NCBI GenBank assembly: GCA_964492845.1
Contig: CAZBMZ010000006.1
Coordinates: 160,691-224,690, forward strand
DNA: 64,000 nt
Source: JADJPF01 sp964492845
Lineage (GTDB): Bacteria > Acidobacteriota > Blastocatellia > Chloracidobacteriales > JADJPF01
Direction of reading: 5' to 3'
The notes under the pieces were generated by a model, which was given only the letters and a program-made list of their open reading frames with translations, had not been told where the DNA came from and searched no databases. A program made the translations under genes and the position numbers. Shown here one piece after another: positions 50,961 to 59,697 of this stretch; positions within the stretch are counted from its first letter, which is position 1, and the number at the start of each line of letters is the position of its first letter.

Positions 50961-51917
50961 ATGCGACGCTTATTATTGTTTCTGCCAATTATGATATTTG
51001 CTGTTATGTTAAATACAAGCAATTTTAGTTGTTATATGGCTTCTAAAAAAGCAGAACCTACTGAAACAAATATTATAGATGTACATGCTCATATAGGGGA
51101 ATTTAGAGGTTATGACTTAAGCTTAGAAACTTTACTAAAAGAAATAAAAGAAAATAAAATCCAGTATGCTTTTATTTCTAATATTGATGGTGCTGCTATT
51201 AGTGGTGTAACTGCTGATTCAGATGAAGTAACAGCAAATGAAGTATCTTTTCAAGCTGCTAAAGCTAATCCAAAGTTAAAGCCGCTATTTTGGGCAAAAC
51301 CTGGGGCTAAAATGTCTAGTGCTGAGGCAGCAGAAAAGTTTTTAAGAGATAAAAATTTTTGTGGAATAAAATTTCATCCAGATTTTAATAATTTTTCTGC
51401 TAACGCTCCTGAGATAATGCCGTATTTAGCTTTATGTGAAAAATATAAAGTACCAGCACTATTTCATTGTGGAGGCTCTAGGAATTCTAATGCTAGTGTA
51501 ATTTATGAGGCTGCAAAAAAATTTCCTACTGTGCCTTTTGTCCTCTACCATATGGGCTTTAATACTTCTCACCAGGAAGCAATTGCAGTAGCTGAGCAAG
51601 CTAAAAACAAAAAGGATGCACTAATTTATTTAGAAACCTCTCATGTTTCACCTGAAACAGTTCTTAGAGCTATAAAAACGGTTGGTGCAGATCGTGTAGT
51701 GTTTGGCACGGATGCAACTTATTACGGAGAAGGACACTATCAACAATACTTAGATACTTTACAAACAATAAAAAAGAATGTTTCAAGCGAAGAATTTCAA
51801 CAATTTATACATAATAATGCTGTAAGTATTTTTAATCTTACAGAAGCTAAAACAAATCAAGGAAACAAAAATGAGCCAGCAAGATCCAAAAACAACACCA
51901 GCACCAAAACCAACTAG
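50961..51917 (+). CDS. amidohydrolase-family TIM-barrel metallohydrolase (exported)
   Basis: The 318-residue protein starts with a hydrophobic segment (LLLFLPIMIFAVMLNTSNFSCYM) and is probably exported. The N-terminal HAHIG (metal His pair) is followed by KFHPDF, LFHCGGS, VLYHMGFN and VFGTDATYYG (final Asp). This is the amidohydrolase_2/TatD-like arrangement for hydrolysis or decarboxylation of small substrates. It is divergent from the MNIO gene, and its end overlaps the next gene by 47 bp. Confidence 0.8.
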   Translation: MRRLLLFLPIMIFAVMLNTSNFSCYMASKKAEPTETNIIDVHAHIGEFRGYDLSLETLLKEIKENKIQYAFISNIDGAAISGVTADSDEVTANEVSFQAAKANPKLKPLFWAKPGAKMSSAEAAEKFLRDKNFCGIKFHPDFNNFSANAPEIMPYLALCEKYKVPALFHCGGSRNSNASVIYEAAKKFPTVPFVLYHMGFNTSHQEAIAVAEQAKNKKDALIYLETSHVSPETVLRAIKTVGADRVVFGTDATYYGEGHYQQYLDTLQTIKKNVSSEEFQQFIHNNAVSIFNLTEAKTNQGNKNEPARSKNNTSTKTN

Positions 51918-52716
51918 CCCTAAGCCAAAACCAGAAAGAGTTGAAACCTTAAGACTTAGCAGCAAATTAATAGTTAATGTTGTTTATGAAGACCGTTATA
52001 TAATGGCAATCAATAAGCCTGCTAATTATTTAATTGCTCCTGTTAGTTGGGAACAAACTAGCCGCAATCTAATGTTAATGCTTAGAGAAGGAGTAGAAAT
52101 GGGCGCACCTTGGGCGCGTCGGCGTGTATTAAAATTTATTACTAATATACATCGCTTAGATGCTGATACTAGCGGAGTGCTGCTTTTAGCAAAAAACCGT
52201 CTAGCTTTAAGCAAAATGACAGATCTATTTGAAAGACGACAAATCAGCAAAACCTACCTAGCATTAGTAAGAGGTGTTGCTCCAAGTGAAGAGTTTTCCT
52301 CAACAGAATCAATTGCAGAGCATTCAAAAATAGCTGGTCTTATGGTTATAGATAAAAGAAATGGCCGGGAGTCTGTAACAAATTTTAGTGTAGTTACTCA
52401 ATTTAAGTATTACGCTTTACTTAGGGCTATGCCAATCACTGGACGGACTCATCAAATACGACTACATTTAGCTTCTCTTGGCTTGCCAGTAGTAAATGAC
52501 TCTATTTATAATAATTTAGACATTGCCAATAGCAAACTAACCTTACCAATAGAACCTATAGCATCACCACTACCAATAGAAAGACTAGCGTTACATGCTT
52601 ATGAATTAAGTTTTAAGCATCCTCTTTTACAGAAAAAAATATTTATTCAAGCACCACTGCCTAGGGACTTTGAACAGACAATAAAAGTTTTACAAAAAAC
52701 TTCTAGTAATGTTTAG
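51871..52716 (+). CDS. RluA-family pseudouridine synthase (second copy)
   Basis: This 281-residue enzyme has a Pro/Lys-rich N-terminal tail (about 1-25), then VVYEDRYIMAINKPANYL, HRLDADTSGVLLLAKN (catalytic Asp) and GRTHQIRLHLASLGLPV. It lacks the S4 domain of the enzyme at 2492. It converts uridine to pseudouridine in structured RNA; the target is unknown. ATG at 51871 with CAAGG upstream lies inside the amidohydrolase gene end, so the two are probably coupled. Confidence 0.9.
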   Translation: MSQQDPKTTPAPKPTSPKPKPERVETLRLSSKLIVNVVYEDRYIMAINKPANYLIAPVSWEQTSRNLMLMLREGVEMGAPWARRRVLKFITNIHRLDADTSGVLLLAKNRLALSKMTDLFERRQISKTYLALVRGVAPSEEFSSTESIAEHSKIAGLMVIDKRNGRESVTNFSVVTQFKYYALLRAMPITGRTHQIRLHLASLGLPVVNDSIYNNLDIANSKLTLPIEPIASPLPIERLALHAYELSFKHPLLQKKIFIQAPLPRDFEQTIKVLQKTSSNV

Positions 52717-52853
52717 GAAAAAGTTAAATTTTATAGGAATAAACATAATTAAATAGTTTAAGAAATAATAAGTATTTTTTAGCAGTTGGTACTAGACAAC
52801 AAAAGGAAAACTATCTTACCATCAAAAAAATAGTAATATTTAGGTGTAAAAAA

Positions 52854-53324
52854 ATGGCAAGAAAAAAAGTATTCCAAAAACCTAAGTCATCAACTCAAAC
52901 AGATATTAAATCCCAACCAGAAACAGACTTTTTAATAAAATCTGAGGATAGTTTATCACCAGAAAGGTTTGATGAAATTGTTGCAGGAGTATTTTCATCT
53001 AAGCGAAACACAGGACAATTTAGCGATAGACTTAAAACAGCAGAAATAGAACTACTTCAAAGACCTAATTTTGAGGAAGATAAATCTTTTATTGTAGAAC
53101 TTGAAAAAACACCTGCTACAGATGAGCCAAATAAACTAGATGAAACAAATGAATTAGATAAAGTAAATGAAATAAATCAAGCAAGCAAAGCAAATAAGCC
53201 AGATAAAGTAGAAGACAATAAATGGGCAGATTGTCTTGTGCAAGATATTGATGCTGATTTTGATACATCAGATGATATTATGGAATGGCCTATAGATTAT
53301 GATGAAAAGAACGAAAACTTCTAA
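52854..53324 (+). CDS. hypothetical acidic low-complexity protein
   Basis: The 156-residue product is unrecognised. After a basic N-terminus (RKKVFQKPKSST) it is acidic and poor in hydrophobic residues, with a run of D/E/N/K repeats (KLDETNELDKVNEINQ) at about 100-115 and an acidic end (DADFDTSDDIMEWPIDYD). It is probably disordered. It lies 71 bp upstream of a kinase gene on the same strand and could be a substrate or cofactor; that is a guess. Confidence 0.45.
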   Translation: MARKKVFQKPKSSTQTDIKSQPETDFLIKSEDSLSPERFDEIVAGVFSSKRNTGQFSDRLKTAEIELLQRPNFEEDKSFIVELEKTPATDEPNKLDETNELDKVNEINQASKANKPDKVEDNKWADCLVQDIDADFDTSDDIMEWPIDYDEKNENF

Positions 53325-53394
53325 TATTGTTTTTCTAATTTATTAAAGAAGCTTATTTGACTATGACACTAGATTATTTACTTAAGGGTTATAT

Positions 53395-54714
53395 ATGTCT
53401 GATTCTCTTACATCGGCTTTACTAGCAAGACTAGGGTTTTTAGTAGTAGAGTATTTAGCAGAAGATAGCTTTCAATTAATAGGCAATAGTCCAAATTGGT
53501 ATAAAGAATTTTGTGGAGAAAGTTTTTCTTGGCCGCAAGATTTTTATCTTACACAAGCGTTTCCATTTATTGAGGTTTTCCTTTTTGATGCTCAAGAATT
53601 TTGGGAGCAAAAAAGTAATGATAAATTAAAGTCTGGCCCCTGGACAGAAACAGACCTAAATGCTAAGGAATACCACTTACAAGCAACCGCACTTTTAGTT
53701 AATGATAAAAAAATTATCTTAATAGAAAACATTAGTTATAACTATCAAGAAAAACAAGCCTTACTCCAACAACTAAGAGAAAATAGCTTAAATCATGACC
53801 AAATAGTTAAAAACATACGTGCTGAATTTGCTACCAGCAGTAGCTTAGAGCAGAATACTGCTTTAATTGGAGGCAAACTAAATGAGCGGTATCAAATAGA
53901 GTTAGTTTTAGGTAAAGGTGGTCTTGGAATAGTTTACCGAGCAATTGATTTAGAAACTAATACAAATGTAGCTGTAAAAATGCTATTAGAAGATGCTGAA
54001 GACATTTCTCATACACAAAAAATGTTTGAACGAGAAATGAAAGTTCTAAAACGAGTAAAACATCCTAATGTAGTAGGAATTTTGGATTCTGGTTTAACTC
54101 CTACAGGACGGCCTTTTTTCATAATGGATTATGTTAAAGGTAAATCTCTTAGCGATTTAATAGAAGAAGAACGTATTTGGTCAGTTGAACGAACCTTTAA
54201 TTTATTAAAATATGTTTGCCCTGCATTAAATGCTATTCATCAAGAGGGCATTATCCATCGAGATCTAAAACCAGCAAATATAATGATTAAAGAAGAAAAT
54301 GGAGAGGAAATAGCCGTTATCCTAGACCTAGGCATCGCTAAAATTGTTGCTGGTGGCCCTAAAGATAATGCTATGACGCAACTTACTAAAACAGGAATGA
54401 TTGTTGGCACTATTCAGTATCTTGCCCCTGAACAATGCTTAGGCAAATTACTAGATTTACGTACAGATATTTATGCCCTAGGAATTATGGTTTATGAACT
54501 TTTAACAGGAATGTTACCTTATGAGTCAGATAATGTTCAAGGATGGTTATTTGAACATTTGCGAACTATACCAGAGCCTTTAAGTTGTTATAATCCAATG
54601 ATTTCGTCTGAGATTGATAAAGTTGTATTGTGGGCATTAGAAAAAAGACCGGAAGATCGCCCACAAACAACTTTGGAATTTTTAGACAGATTTGCCCAAG
54701 TAATGAAAAAATAA
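53395..54714 (+). CDS. Ser/Thr protein kinase with N-terminal sensor-like domain
   Basis: This is a 439-residue cytoplasmic kinase. Residues about 10-125 form a PAS-like domain (FQLIGNSPNWYKEF, FPFIEVFLFDAQEFW, LKSGPWTE) of a kind often put before histidine or Ser/Thr kinases. A short helical linker follows. The kinase domain (about 165-439) shows LGKGGLGIVYRA, VAVKML, IIHRDLKPANIMI, LDLGIAK (DLG in place of DFG) and GTIQYLAPEQ. No membrane helix is visible. The start has no strong Shine-Dalgarno. The gene converges on the dehydrogenase gene. Confidence 0.88.
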   Translation: MSDSLTSALLARLGFLVVEYLAEDSFQLIGNSPNWYKEFCGESFSWPQDFYLTQAFPFIEVFLFDAQEFWEQKSNDKLKSGPWTETDLNAKEYHLQATALLVNDKKIILIENISYNYQEKQALLQQLRENSLNHDQIVKNIRAEFATSSSLEQNTALIGGKLNERYQIELVLGKGGLGIVYRAIDLETNTNVAVKMLLEDAEDISHTQKMFEREMKVLKRVKHPNVVGILDSGLTPTGRPFFIMDYVKGKSLSDLIEEERIWSVERTFNLLKYVCPALNAIHQEGIIHRDLKPANIMIKEENGEEIAVILDLGIAKIVAGGPKDNAMTQLTKTGMIVGTIQYLAPEQCLGKLLDLRTDIYALGIMVYELLTGMLPYESDNVQGWLFEHLRTIPEPLSCYNPMISSEIDKVVLWALEKRPEDRPQTTLEFLDRFAQVMKK

Positions 54715-54718
54715 ATTA

Positions 54719-55987
54719 CTAAGCATAAATACCTCGCAGTCTAATTTCTGCTGCTACTCTATCAATTGCTCGCATATAGGCTGCTGTGCGAGTATCAACT
54801 TTATGATTTTCTGAATAACTTAGCATCTCTTGAAAACTTTTTAACATTTTATGTTTAATATTGTCCAAAATTTCTTCTTTTTTCCAAAAGAACCCCATGC
54901 GATTTTGTACCCATTCTAAATGCCGTGCAATTGCTCCACCAGCATTAGCTAGTAGATCAGGAATAACAAATGTTCCTTTTTCATAAAGTACTGGATCTGC
55001 TTGGGATGTAGTCGAACCATCAGCCGCTTCACATAAAATCTTACATTTTACATTGATAGCATTTTGACTAGTGATTTGTTCGTGCAATGCAGCAGGAATT
55101 AACACATCACAATCAATTGTAAGTAGTTCATTAGTTGTAATTTGTTCTGCTAATTCATAAGTCTTAAAGGTTTTATGTTGTGCAAAATGCTCTAAAACTT
55201 CAGGAATATTTAACCCATCAGACTTATAAATTCCACCATCAACATCAGAAATAGCTACTATTTTATAGCCAGCCTCATATAGTAGTTGTGCTGTGTTACT
55301 GCCACGCCGTCCGGCCCCTTGAATAGCAACTTTGGTTTCTGTTGGTGCAAGGTTAAATCTCTTTAATGCTTCTTCAATTAAAAATAATACTCCATAACCT
55401 GTAGCAGTATTGCCTACAGGCGATCCTCCCATTTCAACCGGCTTGCCTGTAACTATTGCTGTAACATTATGACGAGCATGCATTGAGTAAGTGTCCATTA
55501 TCCAAGCCATTATTTGCTCATTAGTATTAATGTCTGGAGTAATAATGTCTCTTTCTGGGCCTAAAATATCCAACATATCGGCTGTATAACGTCTAGTAAT
55601 TCTTTCAATTTCCAAGGGTTGTAAATATTTTGGATTACATACAACTCCGCCCTGTGAACCACCAAAAGGGATGTCTACTAAAGCGCATTTATAGGTACTC
55701 CAGGCTGCTCCAGCACGCATTTCATCTAAAGTAATGTTTGGGCCAAAACGCAGCCCGCCTTGGAGCGTTCCACGAGCTAAATTATATTGAACACGATAGG
55801 CGGTAAATATTTCTGTATCACCATTGATGCGCTGAATTGGCAAATAAACGCAAACTTCTCGGCTAGGAGTACGAAGAATTTTATATAAATTAGGCTCAAG
55901 ATTAAGTAACTCTGCTGCACGGTCAAAACGAGCCATTGTTGATTCAAAAGGGCTATATTCGTCATAAATTTGGGGTAAATAGGACAT
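54719..55987 (-). CDS. Glu/Leu/Phe/Val dehydrogenase homologue with K-to-Q changes
   Basis: ATG at 55987 follows GGAGA by 7 nt, giving 422 residues. The fold is that of hexameric glutamate dehydrogenase: QYNLARGTLQGGLRFGP, TYKCALVDIPFGGSQGGVVCNP, DIITPDINTNEQIMAW, and the NAD-binding VAIQGAGRRGSNTAQLL. Two lysines conserved in the family are Gln here: Q76 in the usual K-G-G-x-R substrate site and Q112 in the usual G-G-x-K-G-G catalytic motif. K100 and D152 remain. The protein may be a non-catalytic or regulatory subunit, or act on another substrate. The codons (CAA, CAG) were read directly. Confidence 0.85.
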   Translation of the reverse strand: MSYLPQIYDEYSPFESTMARFDRAAELLNLEPNLYKILRTPSREVCVYLPIQRINGDTEIFTAYRVQYNLARGTLQGGLRFGPNITLDEMRAGAAWSTYKCALVDIPFGGSQGGVVCNPKYLQPLEIERITRRYTADMLDILGPERDIITPDINTNEQIMAWIMDTYSMHARHNVTAIVTGKPVEMGGSPVGNTATGYGVLFLIEEALKRFNLAPTETKVAIQGAGRRGSNTAQLLYEAGYKIVAISDVDGGIYKSDGLNIPEVLEHFAQHKTFKTYELAEQITTNELLTIDCDVLIPAALHEQITSQNAINVKCKILCEAADGSTTSQADPVLYEKGTFVIPDLLANAGGAIARHLEWVQNRMGFFWKKEEILDNIKHKMLKSFQEMLSYSENHKVDTRTAAYMRAIDRVAAEIRLRGIYA

Positions 55988-56009
55988 TAGCAAGTCTCCA
56001 AAAATTTTT

Positions 56010-58004
56010 TTAATTACCTAAAATTGTTTTTCTATCTATTTTTAGCAGTCCATTACTAGTAGCAAAATAAACATCTTTTTCATTGCTAACAATAGCAGTG
56101 ACATTGCTAGATGGTAAAGCTTGAGAGAATTTGCGCCAAATTTTACTTTTTAAGTCTAATAAAAAAATACCCTCTCCTAAACTACCTACGTATAAATATT
56201 GATCATCTGCATACATAGCATTAGGATTAACATCAAATTTACCTATTTCAGAAGAAAAATTAATTAGCTCTCCTGTAGGGGTAAGGGCATCTACTCCACC
56301 CCCATTTGTTCCAATATAAAGAGTTCCATTAATTGCTAGCAATGCGTTAATCCAGTTATGAGAAAGTTTAGAATTATTGATTGTTAAACTTCTAATTACT
56401 CGTAAGCCTTCCATTTCAATAAGCCCACCTAGGCTACCTACAAATAAACGGTTGTTAACAAATGCGCTAGTGTAGAGGTAGTTGTTTGGTAAAGAAATAG
56501 GGCTACGTGCCACATTAGCTTGAAGTAAAGTTAATCCTCTACCAGTAGCAATGGCTAGTTGTGGTTCATTATTAATATTATTAGAACTAGGAATAAATGA
56601 AACATGCGCAATCATATTAGAGTTAATACCAACACGCTCATCTAATATTTTATATTGCAACTGGTTATCAAAAACAGCAAGTCCAGTAGAAGTAGCAACT
56701 AACATTTTTGATGTAATTGGATCTAGGGAAATAAAATTAATTTCTCTGATGATAGTATCTTGTAAATGCGTGATTAACTGCATTGTTTGAACATCAAAAA
56801 TATCAATTCCTTGGTCAAAATAACCAATCCATAGCCTTCCACGTTCATCAAAAGTCATTGAGCTTATATGGTCGGCTGTTAATGGTGAGAGCAAGGAAGT
56901 TGCTCCAAATCGCTCAAATTCTAAACGAGTCTTGCTAGTGTCAGCTAGTAAAATACCTTTGTTTGTTAAAGCAAAAAGATTTGGATCCTCACCACTTGAC
57001 CAAAGTATTGTATTTGTAAATTTTGTTTTATCACTATCGTTTGTATTACTAATAGTTTTGTTAACAGAATAAACAGAAGTTGATTTATCAAAAATTTCTA
57101 CTACATCACCAGTAAAAAGACCTCCCCAAAGCTTTTCTCCTACTCTAGTTAAAGAAATAATATTAGGAATAGAATTAATTTTCTCAATTTCTCCTGTATT
57201 AGTTCTTAGTACTACACCAAAATCTGTCGCAATAATAACTCCACGTTTATCTTCACTTAATGCGGTAATTCGGTTTGATGGTAAGGTTTCTTGCTTGGTG
57301 ATTTGTTGCCAACGGCTTTCTTGCCATAGATAAAGACCTGACGCATAAGTCCCAACATAAAGCCGACTTTCATTTTGAAGTAGTGAAGTAATTTGTGGGA
57401 TAGGCTTTATTTCTTGATCTTGTCGTATAAATTTTAACCCATCAAAAGCAAGTAGCCCACCATCAAAAGTTCCAACTAGAAGTTTTTCTTCTGTTGCTAG
57501 TAAACTGCTAATTTGGCGAATCACAGCCTTTTGGATTTTATGATGAATAAAATCTTTACCATTAAAAATAACTAACCCACTGTCAGATGTACCAATACAA
57601 AGTTGTGAGCGAAAAACTGCTAAAGTAGTTAAATCTATGCTTGGCAATCCATCTAAATTTGTGTAATGCTTAATGAGCTTTCCTTCTAAATCAAAAACTA
57701 AGAGTCCTCCAGAGGTAGCAATATAGTAATTATCATTATATTTACACATTGCTCTAGTTTGAAATGTTGATAAAAATAATTGCAAACCTGCGGATGATAG
57801 CGTTTTACCTACAGTAATAGTGCTATCAATTTTGCTTAAAGAAGCTTGTTTTTCACCTTCACTAGTAATGATAGAATCTATTTTTTTTGAGTAGAAATAA
57901 ATAAAAACTGTTATAAGTATAGTAAATAAACCTAATAGTAGGATTACATACTTTTTTTGTTTAAATTTTAGCAATCCATTTTTGGTATTACTTATAAGTG
58001 ACAT
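56010..58004 (-). CDS. membrane-anchored beta-propeller protein (two-component propeller type)
   Basis: The 664-residue product has one N-terminal membrane helix (VILLLGLFTILITVFIYFY, about 20-38). It is followed by about 620 residues of short repeated strands, as in two-component-regulator propellers: GLLVFDLEGKLIKHYT, DGLPSIDL, LLVGTFDGGLLAFDG, LYVGTYASGLYLW, IGYFDQGIDIFD and YIGTNGGGVDAL. Such propellers sense ligands outside the cell, but no kinase domain is fused. It lies downstream of no obvious partner and 17 bp from the dehydrogenase gene, with which it may be co-transcribed. Confidence 0.75.
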   Translation of the reverse strand: MSLISNTKNGLLKFKQKKYVILLLGLFTILITVFIYFYSKKIDSIITSEGEKQASLSKIDSTITVGKTLSSAGLQLFLSTFQTRAMCKYNDNYYIATSGGLLVFDLEGKLIKHYTNLDGLPSIDLTTLAVFRSQLCIGTSDSGLVIFNGKDFIHHKIQKAVIRQISSLLATEEKLLVGTFDGGLLAFDGLKFIRQDQEIKPIPQITSLLQNESRLYVGTYASGLYLWQESRWQQITKQETLPSNRITALSEDKRGVIIATDFGVVLRTNTGEIEKINSIPNIISLTRVGEKLWGGLFTGDVVEIFDKSTSVYSVNKTISNTNDSDKTKFTNTILWSSGEDPNLFALTNKGILLADTSKTRLEFERFGATSLLSPLTADHISSMTFDERGRLWIGYFDQGIDIFDVQTMQLITHLQDTIIREINFISLDPITSKMLVATSTGLAVFDNQLQYKILDERVGINSNMIAHVSFIPSSNNINNEPQLAIATGRGLTLLQANVARSPISLPNNYLYTSAFVNNRLFVGSLGGLIEMEGLRVIRSLTINNSKLSHNWINALLAINGTLYIGTNGGGVDALTPTGELINFSSEIGKFDVNPNAMYADDQYLYVGSLGEGIFLLDLKSKIWRKFSQALPSSNVTAIVSNEKDVYFATSNGLLKIDRKTILGN

Positions 58005-58154
58005 ATTTCGTTACAAAAACTACCAACTAAAATGACAAAAAATGTGACTTTTAAACAAATTTTTTAGTTCTAAAAAATAAACTATTAACATTAAGTTAAG
58101 AGTTTATTAACATTTCATTAAATTTTGTAAAGCTCAAAACTAAAATTTAATATT

Positions 58155-58172
58155 TTGGTATGGTATTTGCCT
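58155..58172 (+). promoter_or_regulatory. sigma-54-type promoter of the pilin gene
   Basis: TTGGTATGGTATTTGCC has GG at 58157-58158 and GC at 58169-58170 with exactly 10 nt between, matching the -24/-12 GG-N10-GC core. It lies about 160 nt upstream of the pilin ATG in the 327-bp gap 58005-58331. Sigma-54 control of pilA is well known elsewhere. The rest of the gap is AT-rich with no other signal recognised. Confidence 0.55.
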
Positions 58173-58331
58173 AGCTAAATTTTATCCAAAGTAAATTTAG
58201 CTAACATCATAATAACTTTATTTTCTGATCTGTCAAATGTAAGCATAAAAAGCTTAATAAATTAGCAAATAGAATAAGGATTAAATCCTTAAAACAAACA
58301 CTAAAGTAAGTAAACTAAAAACGGGGAAATT

Positions 58332-58871
58332 ATGAGGAAACCTACTTGTATAAAAAAGAGAAATTTAAAGTCTAGTAATGCGGGATTTAGTCTAATAGAA
58401 CTATTGATAGTAATTACAATAATTGGCATTCTAGCCGCTATTTCTGTAGTAAATGTATTTAGTGCGCGTCGTGCAGCTAATACTACTTCTGCTGCTTCAG
58501 CAATGCGTACTTTTCACCAATCTGAAGCTAGTTATTCAGCCGGAGCCGGTAATGGTTCTTTTGGTAGTCCACAAGAGCTTTTTGCACAGGAATTTATTGA
58601 TTCTTCTTTAGCTGCTTCTTGTCTTCCCACACCAACAGGTACAACAGTTGGTGGTTTGGTTGCTGCTTCACAACGGCCTAAGAGTGGTTTTATTTTTGTT
58701 TTTACTAATCCTGCTCCTAATCGATATGAAATATCTGGAAGACCTGTTGTTCCTACAGGTTTAGCAACTAGCGGAGATAAAACATTTTTTATTGATAGTA
58801 GTGGTGTATTGCGCTCATCAACCTCACCAACAGTTAATGCTGATGCTACAAGCGCACCGTTAAATAATTAA
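58332..58871 (+). CDS. type IV pilin-like protein
   Basis: This is a 179-residue prepilin. A leader of 18 residues (basic, ending SSNAG) precedes the cleavage site G-F, then FSLIELLIVITIIGILAAISVV (Glu at +5 of the mature protein, hydrophobic helix). The C-terminal globular part is small and Ser/Thr/Ala-rich with one Cys (AASCLP). It is probably a major or minor pilin or pseudopilin. GGGGAAATT precedes the ATG. Biogenesis genes are not in the window. The upstream promoter fits pilin regulation. Confidence 0.92.
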   Translation: MRKPTCIKKRNLKSSNAGFSLIELLIVITIIGILAAISVVNVFSARRAANTTSAASAMRTFHQSEASYSAGAGNGSFGSPQELFAQEFIDSSLAASCLPTPTGTTVGGLVAASQRPKSGFIFVFTNPAPNRYEISGRPVVPTGLATSGDKTFFIDSSGVLRSSTSPTVNADATSAPLNN

Positions 58872-58883
58872 AAGATATTAAGT

Positions 58884-58927
58884 AATTATTATAAAAAGTA
58901 GGGTTTCTCCTACTTTTTATAATAATT
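58884..58927. terminator. bidirectional terminator, 19-bp stem
   Basis: A perfect 19-bp stem (58884-58902 with 58909-58927) has a GTTTCT loop, with runs of A and T on each side. It ends the pilin gene and overlaps the last codons of the convergent DUF2203 gene. Confidence 0.9.
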
Positions 58928-59309
58928 GCCGACCAGCAAACCCAGCCTCTATTTCGTGCCAATAATTAATCTCATCTTCATCCATTTTCCAGCATAAATA
59001 AATCACTCGACCATCTTTCAAATGAGGAAAATCACATAATCCTGTCCTATAGTCTTTAACCAAAACACCTGTGTTTTCTACTTCTTGAATTGTAGTAGTT
59101 AGTAGAACTATGTTATTTAGATAACTTGAGCCTAAATAAGAACCACTGCCTAAACTAGCCTTACTACGAACTTTTTTAATTTCTTCCTGCATTTCAAGTA
59201 ACACATTGCTTATTTTAGTTACCTTTTTAATTAAAGGCCGTAGCTTAGGAATTAAACTATTAGCTTCTTGAAGTGTAAAAAATTTTTCTGGGGTTAATTC
59301 ATTTTGCAT
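58917..59309 (-). CDS. DUF2203 family protein
   Basis: The 130-residue protein matches DUF2203: FTLQEANSLIPKLRPLIKKV at the start, GVLVKDYRTGLCDFPHLKDGRVIYLCWKMDEDEINYWHEIEAGFAGRQ at the end (read in pieces). The conserved V-K-D-x-x-x-G-L-x-D-F-P and L-C-W-K are clear. Function is unknown. It is the last gene of a minus-strand group with iscS and an IscU-like gene, so a link to Fe-S or cofactor metabolism is possible. Confidence 0.85.
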   Translation of the reverse strand: MQNELTPEKFFTLQEANSLIPKLRPLIKKVTKISNVLLEMQEEIKKVRSKASLGSGSYLGSSYLNNIVLLTTTIQEVENTGVLVKDYRTGLCDFPHLKDGRVIYLCWKMDEDEINYWHEIEAGFAGRQLL

Positions 59310-59329
59310 AAATTTAATTAAGTAAATCC

Positions 59330-59692
59330 CTATTTATTAATTTTAGATAAAGCTGTTTGTAAAGCCTCAATTGCTAGGTCTGCTGCATGTTTTTTGCCTC
59401 GTGGCAAACCTTCAAGCATTTTAATTAAATCATCAGTTTCTAATAAACTTGCTTGATCAATACTTTTATCAATTAACCATTCTGTTAGCAATGAAGCTGA
59501 TGCTAAGGTTGGCGCGCAACCATAAGCTTGCATTTTAATGCCAGTGATGTTTTTGTCTAAAAGTTTTATAAAAAGTTTTATTTGATCTCCACACGCACTA
59601 TTGATGACAGATGATGTCACTGTAGCATCTGTTAACTCGCCAACATTACGAGGATTTGCTAAATGATCTAAAACCGTTTTAGAGTATGGCAT
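59330..59692 (-). CDS. IscU/NifU-type Fe-S scaffold lacking the third cysteine
   Basis: The 120-residue protein has the NifU N-terminal domain fold. Cys34 and Asp36 occur in NSACGDQIKL, Cys59 in YGCAPTLASASLLTEWL. The third cluster ligand is Ala103 in KKHAADLA, where most family members have HCxxLA. It probably still works as a scaffold or carrier, possibly with another ligand. It lies 5 bp downstream of iscS on the same strand, so the two are co-transcribed. No hscA, hscB or fdx is present. Confidence 0.85.
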   Translation of the reverse strand: MPYSKTVLDHLANPRNVGELTDATVTSSVINSACGDQIKLFIKLLDKNITGIKMQAYGCAPTLASASLLTEWLIDKSIDQASLLETDDLIKMLEGLPRGKKHAADLAIEALQTALSKINK

Positions 59693-59697
59693 TTTAG

